Assembly (NCBI GenBank): GCA_017469685.1
Contig: JAFUFW010000025.1
Span: forward strand, 1-64,000
Direction: 5' to 3'
DNA length: 64,000 bases
Source of the DNA: Bacteroidaceae bacterium
GTDB lineage: Bacteria; Bacteroidota; Bacteroidia; Bacteroidales; Bacteroidaceae
The translations under genes and the position numbers were made by a program. Shown piece after piece: positions 1 through 8,610 of the stretch. Position 1 is the first letter of the stretch. Every line of letters begins with the position of its first letter. The notes under the pieces were generated by a model that worked only from the letters and a program-made list of their open reading frames with translations, was not told the origin of the DNA and searched no databases.

Positions 1-1417
1 ACAGTTTGCCCATTCTCCGAGACTCCGTAGGTGAGAGCCATTTCTTAAAGTCAATGTCGAGCGAAGGGACGTAAGGCTCGTTGTACGTGACGGGCTGCTC
101 AATCCATGCTTCACTTAGGCCTTCCTGAATGGAGATTTGTGTGGCGGCGGTGAGATAAAGGGGTGAGGGGGCGTTAGACGCCGTGAGTATGCCCTTGGAG
201 CTGTATGTAGCAGGTAATGAAGCCTCGGGCAAAGCAAACACCAACGAGCTGTCATTCCCCCCAAAGCCAAAGCTGTTGCAAAGCACATGCCGCAGAGGGC
301 GCTGCGGTTGCTGATTGGTGACGGGCGTTATGCCGTCGGGCATTTGATTATTCCAGCCGAGGTTCAGCGGCAGGAACTGCTCTTGCAACGCCAGAATGCA
401 GATTGCGGCTTCTATAGAGCCCGAGGCGCTGGTGGTGTGACCCGTAAAAGATTTTGTGCTGCTCACAGGCGGCACTTTGTCGCCGAAAAGGCGCATCATA
501 GCATGACTCTCGCTAACGTCGTTGTTCGGAGTGCCCGTGCCGTGGGCATTGACATAGTCGATGTCTGCGGGTTGCAGACCTGCATCTTCCAGAGCCTCTT
601 TCATGGCGAGGAATGAGCCTTCGCCATTGGGCGAAGATGCTGTCTGGTGGAAAGCATCGCAGGCGTTGCCATAGCCTTCGAGTACTGCAATAGGGGTAGC
701 GCCACGGCGGTGCGCAGATGTGGCATTCTCGATAACGAGGAAGGCTGCACCTTCGCCCAGGTTCAGCCCGGCCCGTGTCTCGTCGAAGGGTCGGCACTGC
801 TCATGGTCGAGAATCATCAGCGAGTTGAAACCATTGAGGTGGAACTTAGTGATACACTCGCTGCCACCTACAACAGCAATTTCACAACGCCCCTCGCGAA
901 TGGCGTTGGCGCCGTTGATGATAGCGTTGGCTGCCGACGAGCAAGCTGTAGAGAGCGTAGACACTGATGCAAATGGACCGAAGCGGTCAGCGATGCTCTC
1001 TGTGCAGGCACCGCAGTCGTGCTGCGATATATAATCATTGTGGAGGTCGTTGTTGAGGAAGTCCATATAGAACTGTTCGCTCATATCCATACCTCCTACA
1101 GTAGTGCCTGAAACGAAGGCTGCCTTGCGCCTGTCGACCTCGGTCAACTGTGCCTGTCGCAGTGCCTGCTGAAGCGCCATCATACCCATCATGGCCGTTC
1201 TTGTCCGAGGTTGCCCGCCGGGAATGCCGAGACGTTCGGCCATCTCATCCGTTGACAATTGAACTTCTCCCACGGGAAACTCGTGGTGAGCAGTCTTAAG
1301 ATAGCGCAAAGATCTGATACCGGTCTTTCCGGCTCGGAGCGTCTGTAGAGTTTCGGCACTGTCAAGACCTATGGCTGACACTATGCCCATCCCTGTAATC
1401 AGGAGTGGTTCCCCCAT
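1..1417 (-). CDS. beta-ketoacyl-ACP synthase fused to a ketosynthase-like (chain-length-factor type) extension, partial
   Basis: Condensing enzyme of an aryl-polyene type pathway; it joins malonyl-ACP units to a growing acyl chain. Reading from the ATG at 1417 there is no stop before the window edge, so the C-terminus is missing. The thiolase-fold core fills about residues 1-392, with the nucleophile Cys159 in STACSSAA, catalytic His in VNAHGTGTP and KSFTGHT, and the closing NSFGFGGND motif. A further 80 or more residues follow in frame (LTAATQISIQ, then EPYV and SRRMGKL) and resemble the start of a second, PF13723-like ketosynthase domain. First gene upstream (downstream in transcription) is beyond the edge. 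Family and catalytic residues are seen; the second-domain assignment is inferred. Confidence 0.9.
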   Translation of the reverse strand, partial: MGEPLLITGMGIVSAIGLDSAETLQTLRAGKTGIRSLRYLKTAHHEFPVGEVQLSTDEMAERLGIPGGQPRTRTAMMGMMALQQALRQAQLTEVDRRKAAFVSGTTVGGMDMSEQFYMDFLNNDLHNDYISQHDCGACTESIADRFGPFASVSTLSTACSSAANAIINGANAIREGRCEIAVVGGSECITKFHLNGFNSLMILDHEQCRPFDETRAGLNLGEGAAFLVIENATSAHRRGATPIAVLEGYGNACDAFHQTASSPNGEGSFLAMKEALEDAGLQPADIDYVNAHGTGTPNNDVSESHAMMRLFGDKVPPVSSTKSFTGHTTSASGSIEAAICILALQEQFLPLNLGWNNQMPDGITPVTNQQPQRPLRHVLCNSFGFGGNDSSLVFALPEASLPATYSSKGILTASNAPSPLYLTAATQISIQEGLSEAWIEQPVTYNEPYVPSLDIDFKKWLSPTESRRMGKL

Positions 1418-1450
1418 GAAAATATGCTTTTGTCTATTGTTGCTTTTAAC

Positions 1451-1708
1451 TTATTTGGTGCGATGCTCGCTGACGTACTGAGCCATCACGTTGATGCTCT
1501 TGAAGATTTCCTTGCCCTCGGCTGGATTCTTCAACTTGATGCCATATTCCTTCTCCATCATGACGATAAGTTCCAGCGCATCGATGCTGTCGAGGCCGAG
1601 CCCTTCGCCGAAGAGAGGAGCATCATTCTCAATGTCTTCGGGAGCCATATCCTCGAGGTTAAGCACTTCAATGATGTTCGCTTTTAATTCTTTAATTAAT
1701 TCTTCCAT
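1451..1708 (-). CDS. acyl carrier protein (aryl-polyene cluster)
   Basis: Small acidic carrier of 85 residues. It bears the phosphopantetheine attachment serine in the motif GLGLDSIDALEL, at about residue 40, and has the four-helix ACP pattern. It lies between two ketosynthase genes, 34 bases from the first and about 40 from the second, so it most likely carries the polyene intermediates of this cluster, not bulk fatty acids. A second ACP gene lies at 5302-5559. Which ketosynthase each ACP serves cannot be told from sequence. Confidence 0.93.
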   Translation of the reverse strand: MEELIKELKANIIEVLNLEDMAPEDIENDAPLFGEGLGLDSIDALELIVMMEKEYGIKLKNPAEGKEIFKSINVMAQYVSEHRTK

Positions 1709-1749
1709 TACTCTAATATGTTTAATTAATTTTTCTGGATTCCAGCTTG

Positions 1750-3432
1750 TTATGTTTTTGATAAAAGGAGTAAGTCTGCAGTATAGAGCTCGTCATCGGA
1801 GTAGTCAATCCAACCAACTATGGCACTATTGAGTCCTTCATCTTTGAAAATGGAATTTACGATGTCGCTGATGAATCGTTCGTCGCGGTCGGGTAGGATG
1901 AAGAATGCTGTTTCGCCATGGATGCCGTAGCGCATGGCTATCTCACCAGTGACGATATTCGGCAGGGTGTAGACGAAATGAGCTGGACTGGGGAAGGAGT
2001 TGTCCGGTGCGCTCACTGTTGCCCAGTATCTTCTGTCAGCCACTGAAGATGATGAGTGGTTGAAGAGGATTATAGCTTGAGGCTCTACATCTTTTTCCTT
2101 CAATAGCAGTCCGGACGCAACGAGGCCGAGGCGGCACAGGGGATCCATCTTGTAGTACTTTGGATAGTCGGCGATGAAGCGTTTGTAAAGTTCCACCAAC
2201 ATCTGGCGTCCGCATGACTGACAGACTATATGTTGGCCGTCAAGGGACGCGGATTGGCTGTCGATGGCTACGTGATGAACAGTGGTCAGACAGCTGTCGA
2301 AGAATTCAGCTCCATTGCTTTGGAGTGCGTTCTCGCTCTCTTTCCTGATGAGTATTGCCGCATTGCCTCCTCCAAATCCTGAGATCATCTTTATTATGCG
2401 GTCTTTCACTACAGGCCTGTTGACAGCCGAGAGGTTGATTTCTGCTGAAGTGCCCGTCTCTTCAAAACCGCGTGTCGCAAGCACAAGACCGTGGCGGAGG
2501 GCTTCTTTTGAGATGATTGTCTCGAGAATGCCTGCGGCGCCCATTGTGTGACCGAAGTAGCCTTTAAGCCCGTTGACAGGTATGTCAGTGAGGCCCGCCC
2601 GCTCTATTGCAACAGCTTCCATTTGGTCATTGAACAGAGTGGCAGTGCCATGGGCATTTATAAAGGCGATGTCTTCGAGGTAAGGCTCTGCATCTAAAGC
2701 TTTTAGGGCAAGGAAGGCGCCCTCGCCGTTCTTGGACGGGGAACTTATGTGGAAAGCATCGTTGCGGATAGTTCCGGCCTCGATGCTGAATTCGCCTGTT
2801 GATGAGGAGAATACAATCGTGGCAGCAGCCTCGCCAAGGTTCAACCCGTTGCGCTCGATGTCAAAAGGCCTACATTCATCAGCCGAGAGAGCTTTGAGCG
2901 ATTGGAAGCCAGAGACCGTGAAACGACTGAGAACATCGGCGCCGCAGACTATGGCATAGTCAAAGCGACCGCCGTCGACCAGGCGCTTGGCTGTTATAAT
3001 TGCTGCAACCCCAGAGATGCAGGCGTTGCAGACGACCAAGGGCTTTGTCGTTACGCCAAGGTAGTTGGCAATATGCTGAGCGGCCACGCTTGGAATGAAA
3101 GCTTCGGCAGGCTCATCGCCAGAATGAAGGTTCTCGATATTTGCCTTAGTGGTGCTGAGGATGAATACGACGTTCGGAGCCGAGACATCAATGCCTGCCT
3201 TGCCAATGGCTTCCTTTGCGGAGAGCGCAGCGAGGGCTTCAAAGCGGGTAAGTTCTGCGATTTCGAGGCTTTGCCGTTGCTCTTCCGTGAACTTTGCAGC
3301 TACGTATGGTTCCGTGCTGACAGAATCCTCTGCAAAATGCTGCAGCGCCGAACGCCCAGCCTCTACAGCTTTGAAGTTCAGCTCCGTAGTGTTCCCGAGT
3401 GGGGAGATTATATTGTCAGCAACGAAATGCAT
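1750..3432 (-). CDS. beta-ketoacyl synthase with C-terminal degenerate ketosynthase-like domain
   Basis: 560 residues, well above the 400-420 usual for FabF/FabB. Residues 1-364 form a complete ketosynthase: Cys138 in VVCNACISG, His261 in NAHGTATLFND, His295 in GYFGHTMGAAG, and the SGFGGGN terminus. Residues from about 385 to 560 read like the N-terminal half of another ketosynthase (YKMDPLCRLGL, then PAHFVYTLPN and GEIAMRYGIHG), but where the nucleophilic cysteine loop should be there is FILPDRDE. The extension therefore looks like a chain-length-factor type, non-catalytic domain (PF13723-like). The neighbouring gene at 1-1417 has the same layout. Stop-to-start distance from the thioesterase gene is about 19 bases, consistent with one operon. 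Confidence 0.9.
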   Translation of the reverse strand: MHFVADNIISPLGNTTELNFKAVEAGRSALQHFAEDSVSTEPYVAAKFTEEQRQSLEIAELTRFEALAALSAKEAIGKAGIDVSAPNVVFILSTTKANIENLHSGDEPAEAFIPSVAAQHIANYLGVTTKPLVVCNACISGVAAIITAKRLVDGGRFDYAIVCGADVLSRFTVSGFQSLKALSADECRPFDIERNGLNLGEAAATIVFSSSTGEFSIEAGTIRNDAFHISSPSKNGEGAFLALKALDAEPYLEDIAFINAHGTATLFNDQMEAVAIERAGLTDIPVNGLKGYFGHTMGAAGILETIISKEALRHGLVLATRGFEETGTSAEINLSAVNRPVVKDRIIKMISGFGGGNAAILIRKESENALQSNGAEFFDSCLTTVHHVAIDSQSASLDGQHIVCQSCGRQMLVELYKRFIADYPKYYKMDPLCRLGLVASGLLLKEKDVEPQAIILFNHSSSSVADRRYWATVSAPDNSFPSPAHFVYTLPNIVTGEIAMRYGIHGETAFFILPDRDERFISDIVNSIFKDEGLNSAIVGWIDYSDDELYTADLLLLSKT

Positions 3433-3451
3433 TATTATGTTTATAACGGTG

Positions 3452-3877
3452 TTACGCGAATAGTTCGTTCATCCTCTTCTTCCATTCTTCGAAAAAAGGC
3501 GGATTTTCCCAAAGCAACTGGTATTGCTTGTCCATGAACACCTGAACGCTGTGGCCTGTGGTCAGCAGGCTCTCGTCGTTGGTGTCGTAAATCTCATAGT
3601 CGTAGACGATCTTTGCGGCTTCGGTTGGTCGGTAGATGATGTCAATACGAGGGCGCATTTCATAGATTATCGGACGCTTGTAATGGAACTGAAGATCAAC
3701 GAGCGGGGCATAGAAATCGTGCTCGAACATGTCAAGATAGCCAAAGCCGTACTTCCGCCCCCACTCTTCGCGTGCATCCTCGAAATAGAGGGGGTAGGAG
3801 CCGTGCCATACGACACCCATCGAGTCCACCTCGCTGAAGCGTATGTCTAACAGTTTGCTTGCACGTAGTTCTTTCAT
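3452..3877 (-). CDS. 4-hydroxybenzoyl-CoA-type hotdog thioesterase
   Basis: 141-residue single hotdog domain. The N-terminal motif has Asp18 followed by MGVVWHGSYPLYFEDAREEWG, the signature of the YbgC/4HBT acyl-CoA or acyl-ACP thioesterase family, with the aspartate as the usual catalytic residue. In aryl-polyene clusters such enzymes are thought to release or prime acyl chains; the exact substrate is not visible here. It sits between the dehydratase and a ketosynthase with about 18 bases on each side. Confidence 0.88.
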   Translation of the reverse strand: MKELRASKLLDIRFSEVDSMGVVWHGSYPLYFEDAREEWGRKYGFGYLDMFEHDFYAPLVDLQFHYKRPIIYEMRPRIDIIYRPTEAAKIVYDYEIYDTNDESLLTTGHSVQVFMDKQYQLLWENPPFFEEWKKRMNELFA

Positions 3878-3895
3878 TTTATTCTTTCTTATGTA

Positions 3896-4348
3896 TCAGC
3901 CCTGGGCGTCCGTTTCGCTTAGGGCTATTTTCATTTCAGCTTTAGCGATGACTTCGTCGGCTACTCGCACTTCAGCGTCCACGAGCGTCATGCGGAACAC
4001 TTCTTCGCGCACCACGATGCTTGTCACGAGCGTCTCGCCAACTTGTGGCAGACGATGGAACGTCATATCGCGGACGGCTCCTATAAATCCGAGCTTGATG
4101 CTTTCGCGATTGATATAGTTTATGCACCCCATGCGGGCAGCGCAGGTCTGGGCTACGTTCTCCACTATCCCGTCGGCTGTGAGATGACCATTTTCAACGA
4201 AGATACAGTTGTCTCGAACAACGAAAGATGACGTCGTGCGGACTCGATCGAATGCCTGCACTCGGTCTACCAGTACGAACGGCGGCCGTTGCGGGATGAG
4301 CTTAAGTATCGGAATGTCTTCAACTATCACTTCTATGTGGGATTTCAT
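3896..4348 (-). CDS. 3-hydroxyacyl-ACP dehydratase, FabZ/ApeI-like hotdog
   Basis: 150 residues, single hotdog domain. It begins LKLIPQRPPFVLVDRV, matching the LPHRYPFLLVDRV start of FabZ but with Gln in place of the usual His, and continues with ENGHLTADGIVENVAQTCAA, the helix that carries the active-site acid in this fold. The expected role is dehydration of 3-hydroxyacyl-ACP to the trans-2-enoyl form. There is no enoyl reductase in the visible cluster, so double bonds would be kept, as required for a polyene. Its start abuts the acyltransferase gene with a one-base overlap. Confidence 0.87.
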   Translation of the reverse strand: MKSHIEVIVEDIPILKLIPQRPPFVLVDRVQAFDRVRTTSSFVVRDNCIFVENGHLTADGIVENVAQTCAARMGCINYINRESIKLGFIGAVRDMTFHRLPQVGETLVTSIVVREEVFRMTLVDAEVRVADEVIAKAEMKIALSETDAQG

Positions 4349-5220
4349 TATTTCTCTTCTTCAGTATCCTTCTTCCCGTCGTTCCAGAACTCATAGTAGT
4401 TGAGCCACTGATGTGGATAGCGTTGGAGAATGTCTGAGAGCCTGTCGGCGTAGGCTTGGGCCAATGCCGCAGCGCGCACTTTGGCGTTCTTGCCTTTCAC
4501 GTCGTCTGGAAGCTCGAGCTCGTAGACATATACGTGGTAGGTTTTAACGCTTTCCTTCATAACGAAGGTACAGACCACAGGCACGTCGTGTGTAGCAGCG
4601 AGGATATAGGGACCCATGGGCAGTTCAGCCTCAGCGCCGAGGAGCATACAGCGGATGGCCTTCTGCGAGCCGAAGGTGCGGTCGCCGTGCATCGATACTA
4701 TTTCACCATCGGCAAGCGCATTGTTCATGGCAAAGACGTGGTCTATGTCGCCATTGGTAAGTATGAGTTTCAGATTCTGATGCTCAAAGATCTTATTCCG
4801 GTTCTCCATCACAGTGCCAGTCTCGCCTCCGAATACGAGGGCATTGATGGTTTTCTTCTCTTGCGAAAGCATATAGCCAGCCAGCTCGAAGTTGCCCACG
4901 TGGGAACCTATCTGCATGAAGCCACCTGGCTGATCACACAGTTCCAGAAACCGCTCGTTGCCTTCGGTGACGAGCTTGAAGTGTGCGCCGCCGTAGGTGG
5001 CGAAGCGGTCGAGGATAATCTGGCCGAAGCGGAAATGGTTGGCGTAGACGTCAAAAAACGAGCGGAAGGGGGAGTGGCCGAAACGGCGGCGGAAGTAGTG
5101 GTACTGGCTGATGTAGCCCTGGTGGTTGAAAAGCATGTAGAAGGGGACGACCAGCGCCATACCTGAATAGACAAACGGAAGGTTCATCCATCCGAGGCAG
5201 CGCACGAGGGTGCGTTGCAT
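4348..5220 (-). CDS. LpxL/HtrB-family lipid acyltransferase
   Basis: 290 residues with an N-terminal hydrophobic anchor (about residues 12-32) and the acyltransferase motif His107-Val-Gly-Asn-Phe-Glu112 of the lysophospholipid/lipid A acyltransferase family (PF03279). In aryl-polyene clusters such enzymes are thought to attach the finished polyene to a membrane lipid on the cytoplasmic face. The gene overlaps the dehydratase gene by one base, supporting co-translation. A lauroyltransferase for lipid A cannot be excluded from sequence alone, but the location inside the ACP-ketosynthase operon argues for polyene transfer. Confidence 0.88.
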   Translation of the reverse strand: MQRTLVRCLGWMNLPFVYSGMALVVPFYMLFNHQGYISQYHYFRRRFGHSPFRSFFDVYANHFRFGQIILDRFATYGGAHFKLVTEGNERFLELCDQPGGFMQIGSHVGNFELAGYMLSQEKKTINALVFGGETGTVMENRNKIFEHQNLKLILTNGDIDHVFAMNNALADGEIVSMHGDRTFGSQKAIRCMLLGAEAELPMGPYILAATHDVPVVCTFVMKESVKTYHVYVYELELPDDVKGKNAKVRAAALAQAYADRLSDILQRYPHQWLNYYEFWNDGKKDTEEEK

Positions 5221-5301
5221 CCAGGGCGTGCCGCCTGTAGTTCCTTTCCACTGAGTATGCTGAGCCTGTTGAGCCTTTCTTCCTTGTAGTCTCTTTGAGG
5301 T

Positions 5302-5559
5302 TTATGCCACTTTGCTCTCTATGTAGTCGCAGAACTGGCTCAGCGTGGTTATGCCAGCCATCTCTTCGGGCTTGATCTTGAAGCCGAAGTTCTTCTCAAC
5401 TATGACTACGATGTCCACGAAGTCAAGGCTGTCAACGCCCATATCCTCTTTGAGGCGTGCTTCAGGGGCAATGGTTTCTTCTTCAATCTCAAGGTCTTCG
5501 ATAAGGAAAGTCCTTACCTTCTCTTCAATTTCTTGTCTTGACATGATTTGATTTGACAA
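5302..5559 (-). CDS. acyl carrier protein (aryl-polyene cluster)
   Basis: 85 residues, acidic, with the phosphopantetheine serine in DMGVDSLDFVDIV at about residue 43 and the usual four-helix pattern ending QFCDYIESKVA. Second carrier of the operon. It lies 81 bases upstream (in transcription) of the acyltransferase gene and 64 bases downstream of the methyltransferase gene, so it may be the carrier that presents either the aryl starter or the finished chain for transfer. That split of roles between the two ACPs is inference. Confidence 0.93.
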   Translation of the reverse strand: MSNQIMSRQEIEEKVRTFLIEDLEIEEETIAPEARLKEDMGVDSLDFVDIVVIVEKNFGFKIKPEEMAGITTLSQFCDYIESKVA

Positions 5560-5623
5560 TTTTACGATTAGACAATTTAATGTTTGAATAATGGTATAAT
5601 GATATAACTTTTAACTCTTTTCA

Positions 5624-6730
5624 TTATGAAATCCTTCTGCACACCATTATACTATGCCCCTGTCCGAGGCCGTCGTAGATTTTCTCTACCTCGAGGCCGG
5701 CAGCTTTCACGTAGTTGGTCATGTCCTCGGTGTTGTACATCTTCGAGTTGCCGTTGGCTAAGGCTGTGAAATAGAGGCTTGTCATGGTTAGGCAGAATGC
5801 GGCCGGCTCGAAACGTTGGCGGTCCCAGAGCGTCTCCATGATGAAGATACGCGTGTCGGCGGTCATGGCGTTGCGGGCGCGTGTTAGTATGCTGACAATC
5901 TCTTCGCCGCTGAAGCAGTCGAGGAACTGGCTCATCCAGATAGCGTCCAGTCCGCCTGCGCGTCTTGGGAACAGAGCGTTAGGGTCAAGAAGGTCAATGC
6001 CGTAGCCCTTGATGCGATCGGCACCAGGCTTGCCAGCTGTGTTCGTCTGCATCATGTGTATCTGCTGCGGCAGGTCGAGAATGGTGACCTCTACGTCGGG
6101 GTCGTGGCTGACGCACTGCAGCGCCCACTTGCCTGTGTTGCCACCGACATCGTAGAGCGAGCGCACATGGTGTCCCTCGAAGACTATTTCCAAGGCTTCG
6201 GGAAAGGAGGTGTCGCTGTAGAAATGATCGAACTTGAACCAACTCCGCTGCACTTGCGACGGCAGTTCGCTAAGAGCTTCATAGATGGTGGGCCATGGGC
6301 CAAAATGTTTCAATCCGGCGGGCTGCCCTTTCAATAGCGCTTCTTCGAGGCGGAACAACCCCTCGTAGTTGACGTCGTGGTTGAAGTCTATGTTTACGCG
6401 TGTTGCCGGATCGTTCAGAAGGAACCAACCCGTCTTTGAGAGTGTGAACCGCTCCGTCTTAGTGTCAACGAGGATAATACCGATGCCCAGCCCGGCCTCA
6501 GTCAGACACTTCATGGCGTAGTCTGAAAGACCCGTTCGCTCACAAAGTTCCTTCCGCGTCAGACCCTCTGGGGTGTTGCATAGTAGCTCAAGGATGCCAA
6601 ACTTAATCATCAGCCGAGAAGCCTGAAAGACAACAGGCCCCCATGCGATGAACTCGGCCTTTGCCTGAGCCTCTCGGGCCGACAGGTGTTCCTTAGTATA
6701 AGCCTTTTCCAAGGCTGGGAATAGCTTCAT
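5624..6730 (-). CDS. SAM-dependent O-methyltransferase (hydroxyneurosporene/COMT-like)
   Basis: 368 residues. An N-terminal winged-helix dimerisation part (about residues 25-100, including TPEGLTRKELCERTGLS) is followed by a class I methyltransferase domain with the SAM-binding motif LYDVGGNTGKWAL and the FSGEEIVSILTRARNAM region typical of PF00891 enzymes. The likely role is O-methylation of the aryl head group of the polyene, a modification known from flexirubin and related pigments. Substrate is inferred from context. Codon usage and base composition match the cluster. Confidence 0.85.
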   Translation of the reverse strand: MKLFPALEKAYTKEHLSAREAQAKAEFIAWGPVVFQASRLMIKFGILELLCNTPEGLTRKELCERTGLSDYAMKCLTEAGLGIGIILVDTKTERFTLSKTGWFLLNDPATRVNIDFNHDVNYEGLFRLEEALLKGQPAGLKHFGPWPTIYEALSELPSQVQRSWFKFDHFYSDTSFPEALEIVFEGHHVRSLYDVGGNTGKWALQCVSHDPDVEVTILDLPQQIHMMQTNTAGKPGADRIKGYGIDLLDPNALFPRRAGGLDAIWMSQFLDCFSGEEIVSILTRARNAMTADTRIFIMETLWDRQRFEPAAFCLTMTSLYFTALANGNSKMYNTEDMTNYVKAAGLEVEKIYDGLGQGHSIMVCRRIS

Positions 6731-6748
6731 GGTTGGTTGAAGTTTTTT

Positions 6749-7285
6749 TCAATGATTATCCTTATATTTCTGTCTGACGAATAGCTTTCCTAATTCTTCG
6801 AAACAATCACTGTAGGCACCATCAGGCGATGGATTAGAGCCGCCATCGATTTCATCAATATCAAGTACCAAAAAGACATCACCGCTTTTTAGGTCGCTGA
6901 CGGTTAATGTGCCCCATGCTCTGACGCAAGGTCCAGGAATAAATCCCATCACGTTGAAGAACTGGTCAATCTTCGTTACCTTAACTGTGAATTTATACTT
7001 GGCTTCTTCAGCTTTGGTTACTACTTTCACTGTCTTGCATCGCTCGTTAAACTCCTCTACGAAACCGTCCCATGAAAGCTTCTTCAGTTTGTCAATATCA
7101 GGAAACTTTTCATTCAATGGCATGCGGTCATCGTATGTAGCTCCATCGTAGATAAATTCCAATAGCGCTCCACCATTGGCGGTCTTGAGGAATTTCTTGT
7201 CACCCTTTATTATTGTTAATGGATTGGCTGCAAATATAAAAGTTGCAGCTATAGCCATAATAGTTGTCAATAGTGTACGTTTCAT
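6749..7285 (-). CDS. exported protein of unknown function inside the polyene operon
   Basis: Family not recognised. The start is taken at the ATG at 7285, because the frame upstream of it offers only a TTG overlapping the preceding gene and lacks a signal sequence. From here the protein is about 178 residues: MKRTLLTTIM plus a hydrophobic stretch ending FAANP looks like a type I signal peptide, followed by a mixed alpha/beta body with VKVTKIDQFF, a GTLTVSDLKSGDV strand pair and a C-terminal ELGKLFVRQ. It is visibly more A+T rich than the genes around it. Being exported within the operon it may act in periplasmic handling of the product, but nothing in the sequence proves this. Confidence 0.75.
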   Translation of the reverse strand: MKRTLLTTIMAIAATFIFAANPLTIIKGDKKFLKTANGGALLEFIYDGATYDDRMPLNEKFPDIDKLKKLSWDGFVEEFNERCKTVKVVTKAEEAKYKFTVKVTKIDQFFNVMGFIPGPCVRAWGTLTVSDLKSGDVFLVLDIDEIDGGSNPSPDGAYSDCFEELGKLFVRQKYKDNH

Positions 7286-7311
7286 AATAAAGTCGTTTTT
7301 TCGTTTAATTA

Positions 7312-8538
7312 TCAATCTTCAATCTTTCTAAATACCAATGCACTATTTGTTCCGCCGAATCCGAAACTGTTAGAGAGAATTGTGCGGAGGTCGATGTCCT
7401 CTATGGTATGGCGGGCCAATCGGAGCGTAGCTGCATGTTCGTCGACCCTCTCGAGGTTTATGTTAGGCGCTACGAAGCGATTCTGCATCATCAGTATGCA
7501 GTAGACAGCTTCGCTGGCGCCAGCCATCCAGCATTCATGCCCTGTCATCGACTTTGTGGAGCTGATCCATGCGCGCTTACCCTCGAAGAGGCGGGTTAGA
7601 GCCATGGCTTCGTACATGTCGCCCTGCGGCGTTGAGGTAGCGTGAGCGTTGACGTAGTCTATTTCATCGGCAGTAACGCCTGCATCGTTCATGGCGCGCT
7701 GCATGGCAATCATGCTGCCGTCGTCCGATGGCTGAGAGATGCCGCCGCCGTTCGACGAGAAGCCGTAGCCGCATACCTCAGCTATGATGTGTGCGCCGCG
7801 GGCCACAGCGTGCTCATAGTCCTCCAGCACGAGGGCTGCTGCTCCGCCGCTTGGGATGAGGCCGTCGCGCCCAGCGTCGAATGGTCGGCTTGCCTTTGTG
7901 GGCTCATCCATGCGTTTGCTGAATGTTCCAAGTGCGTCGAACGATGCCATTGAGTAGTGGTTGGTCTCCTGTGCACCGCCGGCCAGCACCACGTCCTGCA
8001 GCCCCTGCTTGATAAGCATATAAGCCAAGCCTATGCTGTGGCTGCCACTTGCGCAAGCTGCGCTGACGGTGAAGTTCACGCCACGCAGATGGAAGATGGT
8101 GGAGAGGTTCATGTTCACCGTCGAGTTCATAGATTGGAAAATATATCCAGAACCGAGCAGCTGCGAGTCGTGTTTCTCGGCCATGATGTTGGCGCTCTCT
8201 ATGACTGGTTGTGCCGACGAATCGTTGCCGAAGATCACGCCCACTTCGTTCTCTTGGAGGTAGGTCTCGTCGATGCCCGCGTTCTCAAATGCTTCTCGTG
8301 TGGCCATGAAAGCATATTCACCCTCTTCCGGCAAACCTGCGCGCAGACGTCGGTGTAGCAGTTTCTTTAGCTCGGGGCGTGGCACGATGCCTGTCAGCGT
8401 GCTCTGATAACCATATGCCTTACGTATGGGCTCAACGCCAACTCCCGAACGGCCGAGGCGCAACGATGTCGTCACGTCCTCCAGACTTTGTCCGAGGCAC
8501 GACCAGATACCCATGCCGGTTATTACTACTTTTCTCAT
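7312..8538 (-). CDS. beta-ketoacyl-ACP synthase (FabF/FabB type)
   Basis: 408 residues, the normal length for a FabF-type condensing enzyme and without the extension seen in the other two ketosynthases here. The catalytic Cys162 lies in VSAACASGSHSIG, the two histidines in VNAHATSTPQGD and KSMTGHECWMAGASE, and the protein closes with NSFGFGGTNSALVF. As the first ketosynthase in transcription order it may be the main elongating enzyme, while the fused forms govern initiation or length; that division is inference. The gene lies 72 bases after the ketoreductase gene. Confidence 0.93.
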   Translation of the reverse strand: MRKVVITGMGIWSCLGQSLEDVTTSLRLGRSGVGVEPIRKAYGYQSTLTGIVPRPELKKLLHRRLRAGLPEEGEYAFMATREAFENAGIDETYLQENEVGVIFGNDSSAQPVIESANIMAEKHDSQLLGSGYIFQSMNSTVNMNLSTIFHLRGVNFTVSAACASGSHSIGLAYMLIKQGLQDVVLAGGAQETNHYSMASFDALGTFSKRMDEPTKASRPFDAGRDGLIPSGGAAALVLEDYEHAVARGAHIIAEVCGYGFSSNGGGISQPSDDGSMIAMQRAMNDAGVTADEIDYVNAHATSTPQGDMYEAMALTRLFEGKRAWISSTKSMTGHECWMAGASEAVYCILMMQNRFVAPNINLERVDEHAATLRLARHTIEDIDLRTILSNSFGFGGTNSALVFRKIED

Positions 8539-8610
8539 GTTGATTTCTTCAAATACATTGTTCTATGAATTTCCCAAGAATCAAGCTTTAATCACGAATC
8601 ATTTATCCAG

